Source of the DNA: Bacillus cereus
Lineage (GTDB): Bacteria; Bacillota; Bacilli; Bacillales; Bacillaceae_G
Assembly: GCF_002584535.1 (NCBI RefSeq)
Contig: NZ_NUOT01000012.1
Location: 33,426-97,425, forward strand
DNA length: 64,000 nt
Direction: 5' to 3'
Shown: positions 52,722 through 62,551 of the stretch, piece after piece
Position numbering within the stretch: the first letter of the stretch is position 1
Layout: every line of letters starts with the position of its first letter
Program-made: the position numbers and the translations under genes
The notes under the pieces: model-generated
Databases searched by the model: none
What the model was told of the DNA's origin: nothing
What the model saw: only the letters and a program-made list of their open reading frames with translations

Positions 52722-53741
52722 CTATCCAAAATAACAATGATAAATTGTTTTTGCTTCTACCATATCTTTCGTTCCATGTACGAGAACACGGCCGTCTTGA
52801 AACGCAACCAGTCTCTTCCCTTCAACTGAAAATGACAATAAATATGGATTCACCATTAAATCTGCTACGCGATCACGTAATAGCTCTTTATATCGCTCAA
52901 AATCTAGTTGTTCTTTATAAGGCGGTCTAATTTGAACCGTATTTCTCCCACATAAAACTGCAGTTTTCGATGTATTCTCTTTATTTAAATATGGATAGAG
53001 CGCTTCCTTACTACATGATGGACAATTATGTTTTCGAAGTTTTTGCACCTTCATACATGAATATTCGTTTTTCCATACATCAAACGATACAAGCCCATCC
53101 CGAAGCGATTCATAATCCTCTACTAAAATTTTCAGAGTTTCTGTAACTTGATGAGAAACAACGAGAGATACAGCAGGTGAAATGATACCTACTGTATCAC
53201 ATGTTGCTCCGCCAAGCGGAATAGATTGTAGTAAACAAGATAGACATGGCGTTTTTCCTGGTAAAATCGTATAAGAAAGGCCATAACTTCCTACACACGC
53301 TCCATAAATCCATGGAATAGAATATTTTTGCGATATATCATTAACAATAAAACGTGTTTCAAAATTATCAGTCGCATCAATCATTACATCGACATTTGCA
53401 ACAAGTTCTTCTAATTCTGCTGCTGTTACATCTTGAACAAAAGCTTCTACAGTTACATTGCTATTAATCTCTTGCAAGCGCCTTTGTGCTGCTATAGCCT
53501 TCGGAAGATTATTTTTCACATCCTCCTCACAATACAGCTGCTGACGTTGTAAATTGCTCCAATCAATATAATCGCGATCCACAATCGTCACATGGCCAAC
53601 ACCAGCCCTTACAAGCATCTCTGCGTTCGCACTACCAAGTGCTCCCGCGCCGATAATTAATACATGTTTTTCTCCTATCTTCTGTTGCCCTTTTTCTCCA
53701 ATTGGAGAAAATAACTCTTGGCGAGAATATCGATTATTCAA
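52722..53741 (-). CDS. thiF: ThiF/MoeB-type adenylyltransferase
   Basis: 339 residues: E1-like fold with [19 protein letters not shown], nucleotide loop [34 protein letters not shown] and zinc cysteines CLSCL and CPSC. It adenylates the ThiS C-terminus so that sulfur can be loaded for thiazole synthesis. Overlaps thiG by 8 bp. Confidence 0.93.
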   Translation of the reverse strand: MNNRYSRQELFSPIGEKGQQKIGEKHVLIIGAGALGSANAEMLVRAGVGHVTIVDRDYIDWSNLQRQQLYCEEDVKNNLPKAIAAQRRLQEINSNVTVEAFVQDVTAAELEELVANVDVMIDATDNFETRFIVNDISQKYSIPWIYGACVGSYGLSYTILPGKTPCLSCLLQSIPLGGATCDTVGIISPAVSLVVSHQVTETLKILVEDYESLRDGLVSFDVWKNEYSCMKVQKLRKHNCPSCSKEALYPYLNKENTSKTAVLCGRNTVQIRPPYKEQLDFERYKELLRDRVADLMVNPYLLSFSVEGKRLVAFQDGRVLVHGTKDMVEAKTIYHCYFG

Positions 53742-54504
53742 CTACGCTCATTCCTTCTAACGGGCTACTTGCTGTTGCGCAACGTTTACGTGCAATACGT
53801 CCTGCTTCAAACCCTAAACGTCCTGCATGAATACCTAGCTTCATTGCTTCTGCCATTTTAATAGGATCTTTCGCGCCAGATACAGCTGTATTTAATAGCA
53901 CGCCATCCGCTCCTAATTCCATCGCAAATGCTGCATCAGCTGGGCTCCCTACACCAGCATCCACAATAACCGGTACTTTTGCTTGTTCAATAATAAAACT
54001 TAAGTTTAATGGATTTACAATTCCAAGTCCTGAACCAATTGGTGATGCACCAGGCATAATCGCATGAACGCCAAGTTCTTGTAATTTACGTGCTAATACA
54101 ACATCATCAGATGTATAAGGAAGAACAATAAATCCTTCTTCTAACAACATTTCAGATGCTTTTAAAGTCTCCACTGGATCTGGTAATAACGTTCTATCAT
54201 CACCAATCACCTCTACTTTTACCATGTCACAGAGCCCTGAAGCTTTTGCTAATTTCGCAATCCGAACTGCTTCCTCAGCATTTTTTGCCCCTGCTGTATT
54301 TGGAAGTAATGTATACTTTTTCACATCAATTTTTTCTAATAAATTGGGTTGCTGTGCATCAAATATATCCATACGACGTACCGCAAATGTTAAAATCTCT
54401 GCCTCTGATACTTCAATTGCTTTTCTTTGCACATCATAATCAGAAAATTTCCCTGTTCCTAATAAAAGTCTAGAATTGAATGTAAATGGTCCAATGTTTA
54501 ACAT
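53734..54504 (-). CDS. thiG: thiazole synthase
   Basis: 256 residues, TIM barrel with [20 protein letters not shown], the Schiff-base Lys region [16 protein letters not shown], and [20 protein letters not shown]. It makes the thiazole phosphate from DXP, dehydroglycine and ThiS thiocarboxylate. The ATG at 54504 uses a GGAGG site written in the Gly codons that end thiS, 8 bp away, a compact coupling. Confidence 0.95.
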   Translation of the reverse strand: MLNIGPFTFNSRLLLGTGKFSDYDVQRKAIEVSEAEILTFAVRRMDIFDAQQPNLLEKIDVKKYTLLPNTAGAKNAEEAVRIAKLAKASGLCDMVKVEVIGDDRTLLPDPVETLKASEMLLEEGFIVLPYTSDDVVLARKLQELGVHAIMPGASPIGSGLGIVNPLNLSFIIEQAKVPVIVDAGVGSPADAAFAMELGADGVLLNTAVSGAKDPIKMAEAMKLGIHAGRLGFEAGRIARKRCATASSPLEGMSVVE

Positions 54505-54506
54505 AA

Positions 54507-54710
54507 TCAACCGCCTCCTACGAAAGTTACAATCTCAATTTGGTCTCCATCAAAAACAGATGCACTTTGATGATCTTCTTTTGTTAAAATATCTGTATTG
54601 CGTTCTACTACAACAATCTTTGTATCTAATCCTAAATGCGTAAGCAATTCTGCTACCGTCTTAATACTTTCTGGCACCTCTACTTGCTTACCATTAATTT
54701 TTAAATTCAA
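54507..54710 (-). CDS. thiS: sulfur-carrier protein ThiS
   Basis: 67 residues, beta-grasp: [19 protein letters not shown], ending EIVTFVGGG with the terminal Gly-Gly that ThiF activates and that carries the thiocarboxylate. 15 bp after thiO. Confidence 0.93.
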   Translation of the reverse strand: MNLKINGKQVEVPESIKTVAELLTHLGLDTKIVVVERNTDILTKEDHQSASVFDGDQIEIVTFVGGG

Positions 54711-54725
54711 ACTTCCATCCCCTTT

Positions 54726-55835
54726 CTAAACCGTTTTAGAAAGCAATGAGTCTAGCAAGTGATTCCCTTGCTTTCCTTCTATTAAATCTGCCATATATTG
54801 ACCAGAAACAGGACTTAATAAAATTCCATTTCGGTAATGACCAGTACAAGCATATAATCCCTTTATTTCTTCATGCGCCCCCATATAAGGAACCTCATGA
54901 TTAGATTGCGGGCGTAATCCCGCCCATGCACTTTCCCATTCGGCTTCTTTCAAAGCCGGCAAGATGGTATAAGCACGTTCTAATATCGAAGTAATACTTT
55001 CTGGTCGCACAGACTTATTAAACGTATGGGGCTTCATCGTTGCTCCAATTACATAGCGTCCACCACGTTTTGGCGCGATATAAAATCGCTCTTGGAAAAT
55101 AGGAGATTGCAACAATGGTTTACGGCTCTTTACAGCAACAACTTCTCCTTTTACAGGATATGTCCCCCACTCTTTATCAAAGTGATGAAGAAGTTTTGTA
55201 CTCCATGAACCACCGGCAATTACTACCTTTTCACATGCAATCATACCTTCATTCGTAATGATTCCTTCTACTCGGTTGTTTTCTATTTTGATATCAAATA
55301 CTTCTGTTTCTTCATATATATCAGCACTAGAAATGGCTGCAGAGTGTGCAAACGCCTTTGTAAGTTCCGGTGCAATAACATGACCGTCTTTTGGATAATA
55401 TACAGCGCAGGTGATCGATGAAGAGAGAAAGGGCTCTTTTTCATGCAGTTCATCTCCTGTCAGAAAATATGATTCTTCACCTGTTTTCTGTTGCCAGTTC
55501 ATAATATCTAGTATTCTTGTCTTCTCATCTTCATTTTGGGCAATACGGTATATCCCTTTCTCTTCATATCCAATATCAATACCCGTTTTTTCACGTAAAG
55601 CTTTAGCAAGTTGCGGAAATATTGCACGGCTTTTTCTAGCAAGCTCAAATAGCGGATCGTACGCATCCCATTCCGCCTGTACACCAAGTAAACCTGCCGC
55701 TGCCTTAGAAGCTTCAGACGCAATCCTTTGTTTCTCAATAATTGCAACTTGGTATCCTCTTTCTGCTAGAAAATGTGCAACTGAACTACCCATTACACCA
55801 CCGCCAATAATGGCTACATCATACTTCTTACTCAT
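54726..55835 (-). CDS. thiO: glycine oxidase ThiO
   Basis: 369 residues, DAO family: DVAIIGGGVMGSSVAHFLAE, IASEASKAAAGLLG, and C-terminal AWAGLRPQSNHEVPYMGAH with GLYACTGHYRNGILLSP. It oxidises glycine to the dehydroglycine used by ThiG. Starts 8 bp inside the end of tenI. Confidence 0.93.
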   Translation of the reverse strand: MSKKYDVAIIGGGVMGSSVAHFLAERGYQVAIIEKQRIASEASKAAAGLLGVQAEWDAYDPLFELARKSRAIFPQLAKALREKTGIDIGYEEKGIYRIAQNEDEKTRILDIMNWQQKTGEESYFLTGDELHEKEPFLSSSITCAVYYPKDGHVIAPELTKAFAHSAAISSADIYEETEVFDIKIENNRVEGIITNEGMIACEKVVIAGGSWSTKLLHHFDKEWGTYPVKGEVVAVKSRKPLLQSPIFQERFYIAPKRGGRYVIGATMKPHTFNKSVRPESITSILERAYTILPALKEAEWESAWAGLRPQSNHEVPYMGAHEEIKGLYACTGHYRNGILLSPVSGQYMADLIEGKQGNHLLDSLLSKTV

Positions 55836-56448
55836 GATTTTCCGCCCACTTTCTTATTGTTTCCTTATACAATCTTGCTTTCTCATATGGATTACGATCG
55901 CTTACAATCCCAGACATAACAGCAATACCACTCACACCAGTTCTAAGTACTTCTACTGTATTTTTTGGTGTGATCCCTCCGATAGCTGTAATCGGTATCG
56001 TTAATCGCCTTGCCATATCTGAAATTTCTTCTAGCCCCCTTGCCGGAACACCCTTCTTACAATCTGTTGGAAATACATGACCATACACAAGGGAATCTGC
56101 ACCGTTTTTGAAAGCTGTTATCGCTTCTTCTAAAGAATGCACAGAATAACCAACATGCAAATAAGAAAATCTCTCCTTAACTAACCTAACATCAGCACTT
56201 CGATATCCCAATTGTACGCGAGGGATGTGTAATAGAATCGCAATATCAATTCGATCATTCATCACAAGTTTAGATGCGGGAAAGCCTCTTTTTAAAAGAC
56301 TTTCCACACCCTCATATAACTCTTTCGTATTTTTTTCCCGCTCACGAATATGCAAATAATCAATCTCACTCTCAATTTGCATCGCTGCATTCGCTAACTC
56401 TTCGAATGTCATCTGACCATTTGAGATAACATGGAGTTCGTCTGTCAT
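55828..56448 (-). CDS. tenI: thiazole tautomerase TenI
   Basis: 206 residues from ATG 56448. Thiamin phosphate synthase-like barrel (LHVISNGQM, YLHIREREKNT, DSLVYGHVFPTDCKKGVPARG, ITAIGGITPKN). The HVFPTDCK loop with the catalytic-type His is that of TenI, which aromatises the thiazole, rather than ThiE. Confidence 0.88.
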   Translation of the reverse strand: MTDELHVISNGQMTFEELANAAMQIESEIDYLHIREREKNTKELYEGVESLLKRGFPASKLVMNDRIDIAILLHIPRVQLGYRSADVRLVKERFSYLHVGYSVHSLEEAITAFKNGADSLVYGHVFPTDCKKGVPARGLEEISDMARRLTIPITAIGGITPKNTVEVLRTGVSGIAVMSGIVSDRNPYEKARLYKETIRKWAENHE

Positions 56449-56458
56449 ATTCACTCGC

Positions 56459-57460
56459 CTACTTTAAAATGTTTTCAAATAATTCATTGGCAGGAACGAT
56501 TTCTTTTGTCATTCCTTTTTCTTTCAGCCATTTATTTTGCTGTTCCCATGATTCTTTCGTATCTGATAAAAATGGCTCATCTTTCGTTTCCATTTTCTCT
56601 AATAAAATTTTCATGCTTTCTTTTTCAACTTCTGGTACAAGTGGGAAATTTTCTTTTTCTTGATGATCTAATAAAATACCCAGTGCTTCATCTGGATTTT
56701 TCTTCATGAAGTCATATCCTTTTTTCGCACCACGTAAAAATGCTTGCAATGCTTCTTTATCTTTTTTCAATGTTTTGTCACCTGTTACAAAAACAAGCTC
56801 ATGATAATTTGGCACGCCATATTCAGCTGGGTTGAAGTACGCTGGTTCATGGCCTTGATGACGCATAACAGGAACTTCATGGTTAATATAAGCTCCAGTA
56901 ACAGCATCTACTTTTTTCGTAATTAGCGCTGGTACTAAATCAAATCCGACATCTACTACTTTTACAGTATCAGGATTACCACCAGCTTCTTTTATCATCG
57001 TTTTTAAATATGCTTCACTTAAAGGTGTTCCAGAATAACCAACTGTTTTACCTTCTAAATCTTTTGGTGAATTGATTCCCGCCGATTTTAGCGATACAAC
57101 ATGATTTAATGGTGAGCGAACCACAGCTCCAATTGATTTCACTGGAATTTGTTCATTTGCTTTTGCCATAACAACATCTGGTTGATAATATAAACCGACT
57201 GTTACTTTTCCTGCTGCTGCTAATGTTAATGGATCTGTTGGGTTAGAAGGAAATTTAATATTCACCTTTACTCCTTCTTCTTTAAAGTATCCCTTTTCAA
57301 TCGCCGCATAAATAAAACTATGCACTGCATTTGGATACCAATCGAGCATAACCGTTACTTCTTTCTCAGTCTTTTTCTTCTCTGATGCTGAATTACTAGA
57401 ACATCCTGCAATCATTGCAACTAATAATGTAAACACAAAGATGCGTTTAAATAATTTCAT
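56459..57460 (-). CDS. thiY: pyrimidine-precursor ABC transporter substrate-binding lipoprotein ThiY
   Basis: 333 residues from ATG 57460 (GGAGG 8 bp upstream). Lipoprotein signal with Cys after MIAG, then NMT1/THI5-type fold: VTVMLDWYPNAVHSFIYAAI, GLYYQPDVVMAKA, AVTGAYINHEVPVMRHQGHE. ThiY binds formylaminopyrimidine from degraded thiamin for salvage by TenA. Overlaps the end of thiX. Confidence 0.9.
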   Translation of the reverse strand: MKLFKRIFVFTLLVAMIAGCSSNSASEKKKTEKEVTVMLDWYPNAVHSFIYAAIEKGYFKEEGVKVNIKFPSNPTDPLTLAAAGKVTVGLYYQPDVVMAKANEQIPVKSIGAVVRSPLNHVVSLKSAGINSPKDLEGKTVGYSGTPLSEAYLKTMIKEAGGNPDTVKVVDVGFDLVPALITKKVDAVTGAYINHEVPVMRHQGHEPAYFNPAEYGVPNYHELVFVTGDKTLKKDKEALQAFLRGAKKGYDFMKKNPDEALGILLDHQEKENFPLVPEVEKESMKILLEKMETKDEPFLSDTKESWEQQNKWLKEKGMTKEIVPANELFENILK

Positions 57461-58209
57461 GAATGTTTCCTCCAACTAATGAATTTCTTTTCTAATATAG
57501 AAACAAGTAATACAAATAAAATGGCTAGTAATGATAAAAGTACAATCGGTGCAAACACACCAGCTCCATCTAACTGCGTCATCATTCGTTTACTAAAGTA
57601 TCCTAAACCAGCTTGTGCCCCAAGCCATTCACCAATTGCCGCTCCAATTACACTAAGCGGAACAGCAATTTTTAAAGCAGAGAAAAAGTACGGAAGTGCA
57701 GATGGCAACTTTAACTTTAGAAAAATGTCTTTTTTCGTTGCACCATATGTTACTAAAAGCTCCTCCCACTCCTTTTTCGTGCTGCGCAATCCATCATACG
57801 TATTTACCGCAATCGGGAAAAATGTAATCAAAACCGTAACAACTACCTTGCTCCAAATTGAATATCCAAACCATAAAACAAATAACGGTGCTAATGCTGT
57901 AATTGGAATTGTTTGTGAGGCAACTAGCAACGGATAAAACGCTCTTTCCACCCATGTACTAGCATTCATTAACATCGCTAAGCCAACACCCAGTACGACG
58001 GAAATAACAACTCCGATTAAAACTACATATAAAGTCGCTGGCAAATGAACAGTGAATAATATGTCACGCAGCGCCCATAGTTTAGCTAGAATTGCAGTTG
58101 GCGATGGTAGAATATACATCTCATCTACAATTCTAGCTCCCACTTCCCAGGCTACGAGCAGTATGCTACTCAAAATCAGTGCAGGTAATAACTCCATCAC
58201 ACGTTTCAT
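57457..58209 (-). CDS. thiX: ThiX permease of the pyrimidine-precursor ABC transporter
   Basis: 250 residues, about six membrane helices, with the ABC permease EAA loop (ATKKDIFLKLKLPSALPYFFSALK). Partner of ThiY and ThiZ. Overlaps thiZ by 4 bp. Confidence 0.9.
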   Translation of the reverse strand: MKRVMELLPALILSSILLVAWEVGARIVDEMYILPSPTAILAKLWALRDILFTVHLPATLYVVLIGVVISVVLGVGLAMLMNASTWVERAFYPLLVASQTIPITALAPLFVLWFGYSIWSKVVVTVLITFFPIAVNTYDGLRSTKKEWEELLVTYGATKKDIFLKLKLPSALPYFFSALKIAVPLSVIGAAIGEWLGAQAGLGYFSKRMMTQLDGAGVFAPIVLLSLLAILFVLLVSILEKKFISWRKHS

Positions 58210-58955
58210 ACGAGCACCTGCCTCTGTAGCATATTAAGCAATTCATCTTTTAAAGCTAATATTTCAGGTTTATGCAAATCTTTTCTTGAGCGATCAATTT
58301 CAAGAGGAACGATACGCTCTGTTAAAGTTGTAATAGGCTGCTCTGTCACAACAAAAATCCGATTGGAAAGAAACAGCGCTTCCTCTACATCGTGTGTAAT
58401 AAATAAAATGGTTTTTTGCCACTGTTTCCATTGTTCAAACAACCATTCTTGCAACGTTGCTTTCGTTAATGCATCTAATGCGCTAAAAGGTTCATCTAAC
58501 AATAAAATGTCCCCGCCTGTTAATAAAGTTCGAATAAAGGATACTCGCTGCCGCATACCACCTGATAAATCTTTCGGATATTTGTTCTCGTATCCTTGTA
58601 AACCAAATTGTTCTAACAGTTCGCTTGCCTTAAGATGCGCTTCTTTTTTCTTTATCCCTTGACACTCTAATGGCAATGCCGCATTTTCAATAATCGTCCT
58701 CCACGGCAGAAGCATATCTTTTTGTGGCATATATCCTACAGGATGACTCGTTGTTTCTGTCAGTTGAATGGTTCCAGCCCCCGCATCTTCTAAACCTGTA
58801 ATTAAACGAAATAATGTACTTTTGCCACAGCCACTCGGTCCAATGATGCTAACAAACTCTTTTTCTTGTACAGATGCATCTAGGCCCTTTATAATTGGCT
58901 TTTCATCATAATGAAAAGAGACATTATGAAACCGTAGTATGCTCTTGCTCCTCAA
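58206..58955 (-). CDS. thiZ: ThiZ ATP-binding protein of the pyrimidine-precursor ABC transporter
   Basis: ABC ATPase with Walker A GPSGCGKST, Q-loop MPQKD, signature LSGGMRQR, Walker B ILLLDEPFSALD and switch His in FITHDVEEAL. The frame opens at 59003 inside tenA. I place the start at TTG 58955 (AAGGAG 10 bp upstream, protein begins near RSKSILRFHNVSF), giving 249 aa. An upstream start cannot be excluded. Confidence 0.9.
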   Translation of the reverse strand: MRSKSILRFHNVSFHYDEKPIIKGLDASVQEKEFVSIIGPSGCGKSTLFRLITGLEDAGAGTIQLTETTSHPVGYMPQKDMLLPWRTIIENAALPLECQGIKKKEAHLKASELLEQFGLQGYENKYPKDLSGGMRQRVSFIRTLLTGGDILLLDEPFSALDALTKATLQEWLFEQWKQWQKTILFITHDVEEALFLSNRIFVVTEQPITTLTERIVPLEIDRSRKDLHKPEILALKDELLNMLQRQVLV

Positions 58956-59619
58956 AACCCCACATCTCCTTACGGTACGCCATATCCCAGAATAAATACT
59001 CAAATCGGCTGGAATATAAGAAAATTTCTTCTAATCGAGCTAACTCTTGTTCAGACTTTCCTTCAGCTAGTTCATTTAACAAATCTATTAGCCACGTGCA
59101 AAGACTTCCATACTCTTTTGAGCTATATCCTTGAATCCATTCACCGAAAAATTCGTGATCTCTTGCTCCCTGAATATCATTTAAACGTTTTCCAATTTCC
59201 CAATAGCTCCACATACATGGAAGAAGCGCCGCAATTAACTCCGCAAGCGTACCATTTTGAGATACTGACATCATATAGTTTGTATACGCTAAATTTTTAG
59301 CAGACGGCTTTGCTTCTTCCATCTCTTGAATGGAAATACCAAGACGTTTTGCATACTGTTTATGAATCGTCATTTCCCCATTTAATATGCCATCTATTTG
59401 TTCTGCAAACTTTGCCATAACTTGTGGATTATTTGCTTTCACAACGCCAATCGCATATAGTTTTGCATAATCTAGCAAATATAAATAATCTTGTATGATG
59501 TAATATTGGAATTTATCTTTTTCTAACGTACCGTCCCCCATTCCCGTTACAAATGGGTGATTATGACTTTTCTCCCAAACAGGCTGCACAGTCTCAAATA
59601 ATCTCTCACAAAACTTCAT
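58924..59619 (-). CDS. tenA: aminopyrimidine aminohydrolase TenA (thiaminase II)
   Basis: 231 residues, all-helical: HPFVTGMGDGTLEKDKFQYYIIQDYLYL, catalytic Cys in ALLPCMWSYWEIG, and C-terminal FLYSSRFEYLFWDMAY. It hydrolyses aminopyrimidine from degraded thiamin to HMP. First gene of the operon, directly behind tandem TPP riboswitches. Overlaps the frame of thiZ. Confidence 0.95.
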   Translation of the reverse strand: MKFCERLFETVQPVWEKSHNHPFVTGMGDGTLEKDKFQYYIIQDYLYLLDYAKLYAIGVVKANNPQVMAKFAEQIDGILNGEMTIHKQYAKRLGISIQEMEEAKPSAKNLAYTNYMMSVSQNGTLAELIAALLPCMWSYWEIGKRLNDIQGARDHEFFGEWIQGYSSKEYGSLCTWLIDLLNELAEGKSEQELARLEEIFLYSSRFEYLFWDMAYRKEMWGFEEQEHTTVS

Positions 59620-59654
59620 TTATATTTCCCCTTCCTTTACATCTATTTATCCAA

Positions 59655-59685
59655 ATAAAAAACCACTCCTATATAAGAAGTGGTT
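59655..59685 (-). terminator. terminator of the proximal TPP riboswitch
   Basis: Minus strand AACCACTTCT/AGGAGTGGTT stem followed by TTTTTTATT; the ACCACT arm repeats the aptamer's P1 sequence, as expected for a switching element. Confidence 0.85.
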
Positions 59686-59712
59686 ACAGCAAATAAAGAT
59701 ACATTTATCCGT

Positions 59713-59806
59713 CGTTCCACTTCCCTTCGCTAGTATTACCTAGATCAGGTCCGTAAGGGTTAAGGATTATTCCTCTCTCAGCACATAAAGCACCCCTAGT
59801 GGTTTC
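59713..59806 (-). promoter_or_regulatory. TPP riboswitch, proximal copy
   Basis: Minus strand shows the THI-box blocks ACTAGGGGTGC, GCTGAGAG, ACCCTTACGGACCTGATC, TAGGTAATACTAGCG and GGGAAGTGG in order. Followed by its own terminator and tenA. Confidence 0.95.
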
Positions 59807-59825
59807 TACTATTAAATTGTTAAAT

Positions 59826-59860
59826 AAAAAAGCCCCGTTTCTTTACGCAAAGAAACGGGG
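59826..59860 (-). terminator. terminator of the distal TPP riboswitch
   Basis: CCCCGTTTCTTT pairs with AAAGAAACGGGG around a 4-base loop, then minus-strand CTTTTTTAT. Confidence 0.92.
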
Positions 59861-59877
59861 ACTTGTTGTCAATGTCC

Positions 59878-59982
59878 AAGTTGCTTCCCTACGCTAGCAT
59901 AATCTAGATCAGGTGATTAAAGGATCAAAGACTTACGGTCTTACTCTCAGCTGGCAACACCAGCTCTCCTAGCACAATATGA
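59878..59982 (-). promoter_or_regulatory. TPP riboswitch, distal copy
   Basis: Blocks GCTAGGAGAGCTGGTG, CAGCTGAGAGTAAGACC, ATCACCTGATCTAGATTATG and CTAGCGTAGGGAAGC on the minus strand. It precedes the proximal copy, so two complete sense-and-terminate units act in series on one operon. B. anthracis tenA is a studied example of this arrangement. Confidence 0.93.
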
Positions 59983-60541
59983 AATTACCATAGTCAGTAT
60001 AACACTGTCATGGGTCATCAGCAACTGTTTTCATTTATTACAATCTCATTCATGATTAGCGGTCTAATCTTTACATCAAGGCTCTACGTTCCATTTATGT
60101 AAAATATGAAACATAAATATTTATACAGGTATGAATTCCCATCGGCCTATAATAATTACAAAACGATTTTTCAACATATACGTTGCTGCTATGAAAACAA
60201 AAGAAGACCTACTCTCATTTTCTCTTTCTATTTTAACTTGGCATAAGGCAAAAAAAAGCGCTGACTGCCTCTATGTATGAGCAGATTTTCTCCCATACCT
60301 AAAAAACTTCCCTTTCGTTTTTTAATTCACATTTATATATTGATTCAGAAAATAGCAACTATCTCTTTATCCATATTCTAATAGTTATTTATCTGTTATT
60401 CTTGTAGTATATTTCGATTCCATTAAAAAACGGTTATTTTTTCTTGTTTCATATTACAGTTATGTGAATAATGCACAAAGTATTATATCTTTATACTATA
60501 ATAAAAAATATATTAATACATCTATGGGGGGCTAATATTAG
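59983..60541. other. intergenic region with a bcr-like repeat
   Basis: About 560 bp. It holds the promoter side of the thiamin operon, the bcr-like copy C (60172-60318), and AT-rich sequence before the M23-like frame. No gene seen. Confidence 0.6.
60172..60318 (+). repeat. bcr-like dispersed repeat, copy C
   Basis: CATATACGTTGCTGCTATGA, then ACTTGGCATAAGGCA and GCGCTGACTGCCTCT, parallel to copies A and B. Confidence 0.65.
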
Positions 60542-60970
60542 ATGAAACAGAAAGCTACAGCTTTAACGGCAACTACTGTCGCAGTCACATCTCTACTTCC
60601 ATCCATAAATCAAGTAGAGACACGCACTGTAGCATCTCAGCAATTGCCTACAAAAAACACTCAATATATAAAACTCAATTCAAAAATACCCTATTCTAAT
60701 AATAAAATGAATACAAGAAATAATTCTAACTCCATAAAAGCAACAAATATTTCATTTACTAAATCTACTAAGCTATATACAACCGTTTACGCTCATATGA
60801 AAAACCGTTCCGTACAAATTGGTGATCAAATTCAGACCAGACAATTATTAAGACATATGGGAAATACAAGCCACTCATTTGAACAGCATCTCCATTTTGA
60901 ATTACATAATGATGAATGGAATTTTGAAAAAACAAACGCAGTAAATCCACTGCATTATTTAGTTCGGTAA
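60542..60970 (+). pseudogene. M23 peptidase gene with internal deletion
   Basis: 142 codons with signal-like N-terminus (TALTATTVAVTSLLPSINQ), a Ser/Asn/Thr-rich stretch, then only the last third of a peptidase M23 domain: LYTTVYAHMKNRSVQIGDQI and QHLHFELHNDEWNFE, ending NPLHYLVR. The HxxxD zinc-binding segment that should precede TTVYAHM is missing, so no complete zinc site remains. The frame is open, so a protein may be made, but it should not be an active endopeptidase. Only a G-rich weak ribosome site precedes the ATG. Confidence 0.6.
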
Positions 60971-60976
60971 TATTAT

Positions 60977-61309
60977 ATGCCACGTAATATCCCTTTAGTA
61001 ATTGAGTATTTGGCTTTTCTGGGTTTAATCTGTTGTTTAGTAATTTACAATACTAACATTGTTTTTTTGAGTATTGTTATCTTGTTTGTTGCTATCGAAT
61101 CTTTGATGGAAGCCTTCAAAATCCGACTAAAGAAACAAATTTCTCATATATATACTGCATTTATTATTATCGGCGGTTTAATAACAAATATTATTTATAG
61201 TGGTTTTCATATTGCTGCGATATTCCCTGTATTTTTTATCGCAGTGCTACTTATTATTTCCCAATATATTTACACTCCTGATTACCGTAAAAAACAACAA
61301 GAAGTTTAG
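60977..61309 (+). CDS. small membrane protein of unknown function
   Basis: 110 residues with four hydrophobic segments (about 8-26, 28-44, 58-76, 80-100) and a basic tail. It starts 6 bp after the M23-like frame with no clear ribosome site of its own. No family identified. A strong bidirectional terminator follows. Confidence 0.55.
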   Translation: MPRNIPLVIEYLAFLGLICCLVIYNTNIVFLSIVILFVAIESLMEAFKIRLKKQISHIYTAFIIIGGLITNIIYSGFHIAAIFPVFFIAVLLIISQYIYTPDYRKKQQEV

Positions 61310-61333
61310 AACATCCTTCTACATTTACGACTG

Positions 61334-61371
61334 AAAAAGGGATCTCACTTTGAAGTGAGATCCCTTTTTCA
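61334..61371. terminator. bidirectional terminator
   Basis: AAAAAGGGATCTCACTT pairs with AAGTGAGATCCCTTTTT around TG. Confidence 0.92.
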
Positions 61372-61399
61372 TATATTCATTATCTTGAAAAACGTTTCT

Positions 61400-62551
61400 T
61401 TATCCACACGCATATCGTTCATAAATAAAATTTAAATTATACTTCTTCTCTAAACCCATTCGTTGTTCATCATCGCACCAGTAAAATAAAATATCGTGAA
61501 TCGTTGCATAACGCTTATTTTTTAGAAATTGTTTAATAAATGACGGTAAACAATCATGTAATTGTATAAATATATAATTTCGCAAGATTTCTTCTTTATA
61601 TTCAATTCCCTTACAAACATACATCAACTCTTCACAATAATATGCATGTTGCGGAACTTGAATCATTTCAAAAAATGGTACGTATGATAATAGTTTTCCA
61701 ATGAAATGCTCGTATTGATTCATAAACTCAAATGACATGTACTCCATCATTTCCTTCATTACATAAAGATAGTCATCCACATGTGTGGTCTTTAGCGGAT
61801 TAAGACGATCAGAAATCTGGGCAATTACTGCCCTTTGGCATGCAACAACAGCACGACTTGGCCCATAATATGTTAAAAAATCCGTACACTTACGATACTT
61901 TTTTAATAAATCATATATGTATAAGTCATAAACATATGTATTACAGTATATTGCTAAATTCATCATTTCTTGATCTAATTCTTCTTTGGACAATAATTTT
62001 GCCTGTTTGCAAACACAAAAAAATGTAAGTTCCATTACTTCCTTATGAGACAATAGCTTTTCACATTTTTCAGTACATTCTTCATTAAATTTAATTCTTT
62101 CCCATATCATTACATCTTCATTTTCTAATTCGCCGATTCGATACTTTACAATTAAGTAGTTCCACGCCACAACCTGTGTTAAAATGTCCCACACTTCGTA
62201 TTCCATAGATGTATGTACGAATTCATCTAATTTATGATTCATCATAAATGTATAAGCTTCTTTATACCAACCAATTTTCTGACATAAATGAACAATACGA
62301 ACTAGAGTTGGTATTTCATCCTTATGAAACTGTGGTAAGTCCTTCACTTTATCCATTCCATATAAGATAAACGGAATCAGGTTTTCTTGTTTATAAAATT
62401 CTTTTTCTTTCCAGGCTAAAATTGTCCGCTCTTTTCCTTCGCCTTTTGGATGATTTGGTACAAGTAAAGAAAATAAATCCGCAAAATTATTTGGTTCCAC
62501 ATAGACATCTGTAACCAAATTCCAATTGGGGTTGCTCTGTACATCCCTCAT
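61400..62551 (-). CDS. conserved hypothetical protein, helical
   Basis: 383 residues, no signal, predominantly helical, with many aromatic and cysteine residues (FFCVCKQAKLL, YYCEELMYVCKG, FYWCDDEQRMG). Repeated helix-pair patterns (IGWYKEAYTFMMNHKLDEF; DILTQVVAWNYLIVKYRIGE) hint at a TPR-like or scaffold fold. I do not recognise the family. Single gene facing the membrane-protein gene across a shared terminator. Confidence 0.6.
   Translation of the reverse strand: MRDVQSNPNWNLVTDVYVEPNNFADLFSLLVPNHPKGEGKERTILAWKEKEFYKQENLIPFILYGMDKVKDLPQFHKDEIPTLVRIVHLCQKIGWYKEAYTFMMNHKLDEFVHTSMEYEVWDILTQVVAWNYLIVKYRIGELENEDVMIWERIKFNEECTEKCEKLLSHKEVMELTFFCVCKQAKLLSKEELDQEMMNLAIYCNTYVYDLYIYDLLKKYRKCTDFLTYYGPSRAVVACQRAVIAQISDRLNPLKTTHVDDYLYVMKEMMEYMSFEFMNQYEHFIGKLLSYVPFFEMIQVPQHAYYCEELMYVCKGIEYKEEILRNYIFIQLHDCLPSFIKQFLKNKRYATIHDILFYWCDDEQRMGLEKKYNLNFIYERYACG

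Noticed and set aside
55411-56004. 197-codon plus-strand frame opposite thiO/tenI
   Set aside because: Antisense shadow of two well-supported thiamin genes.
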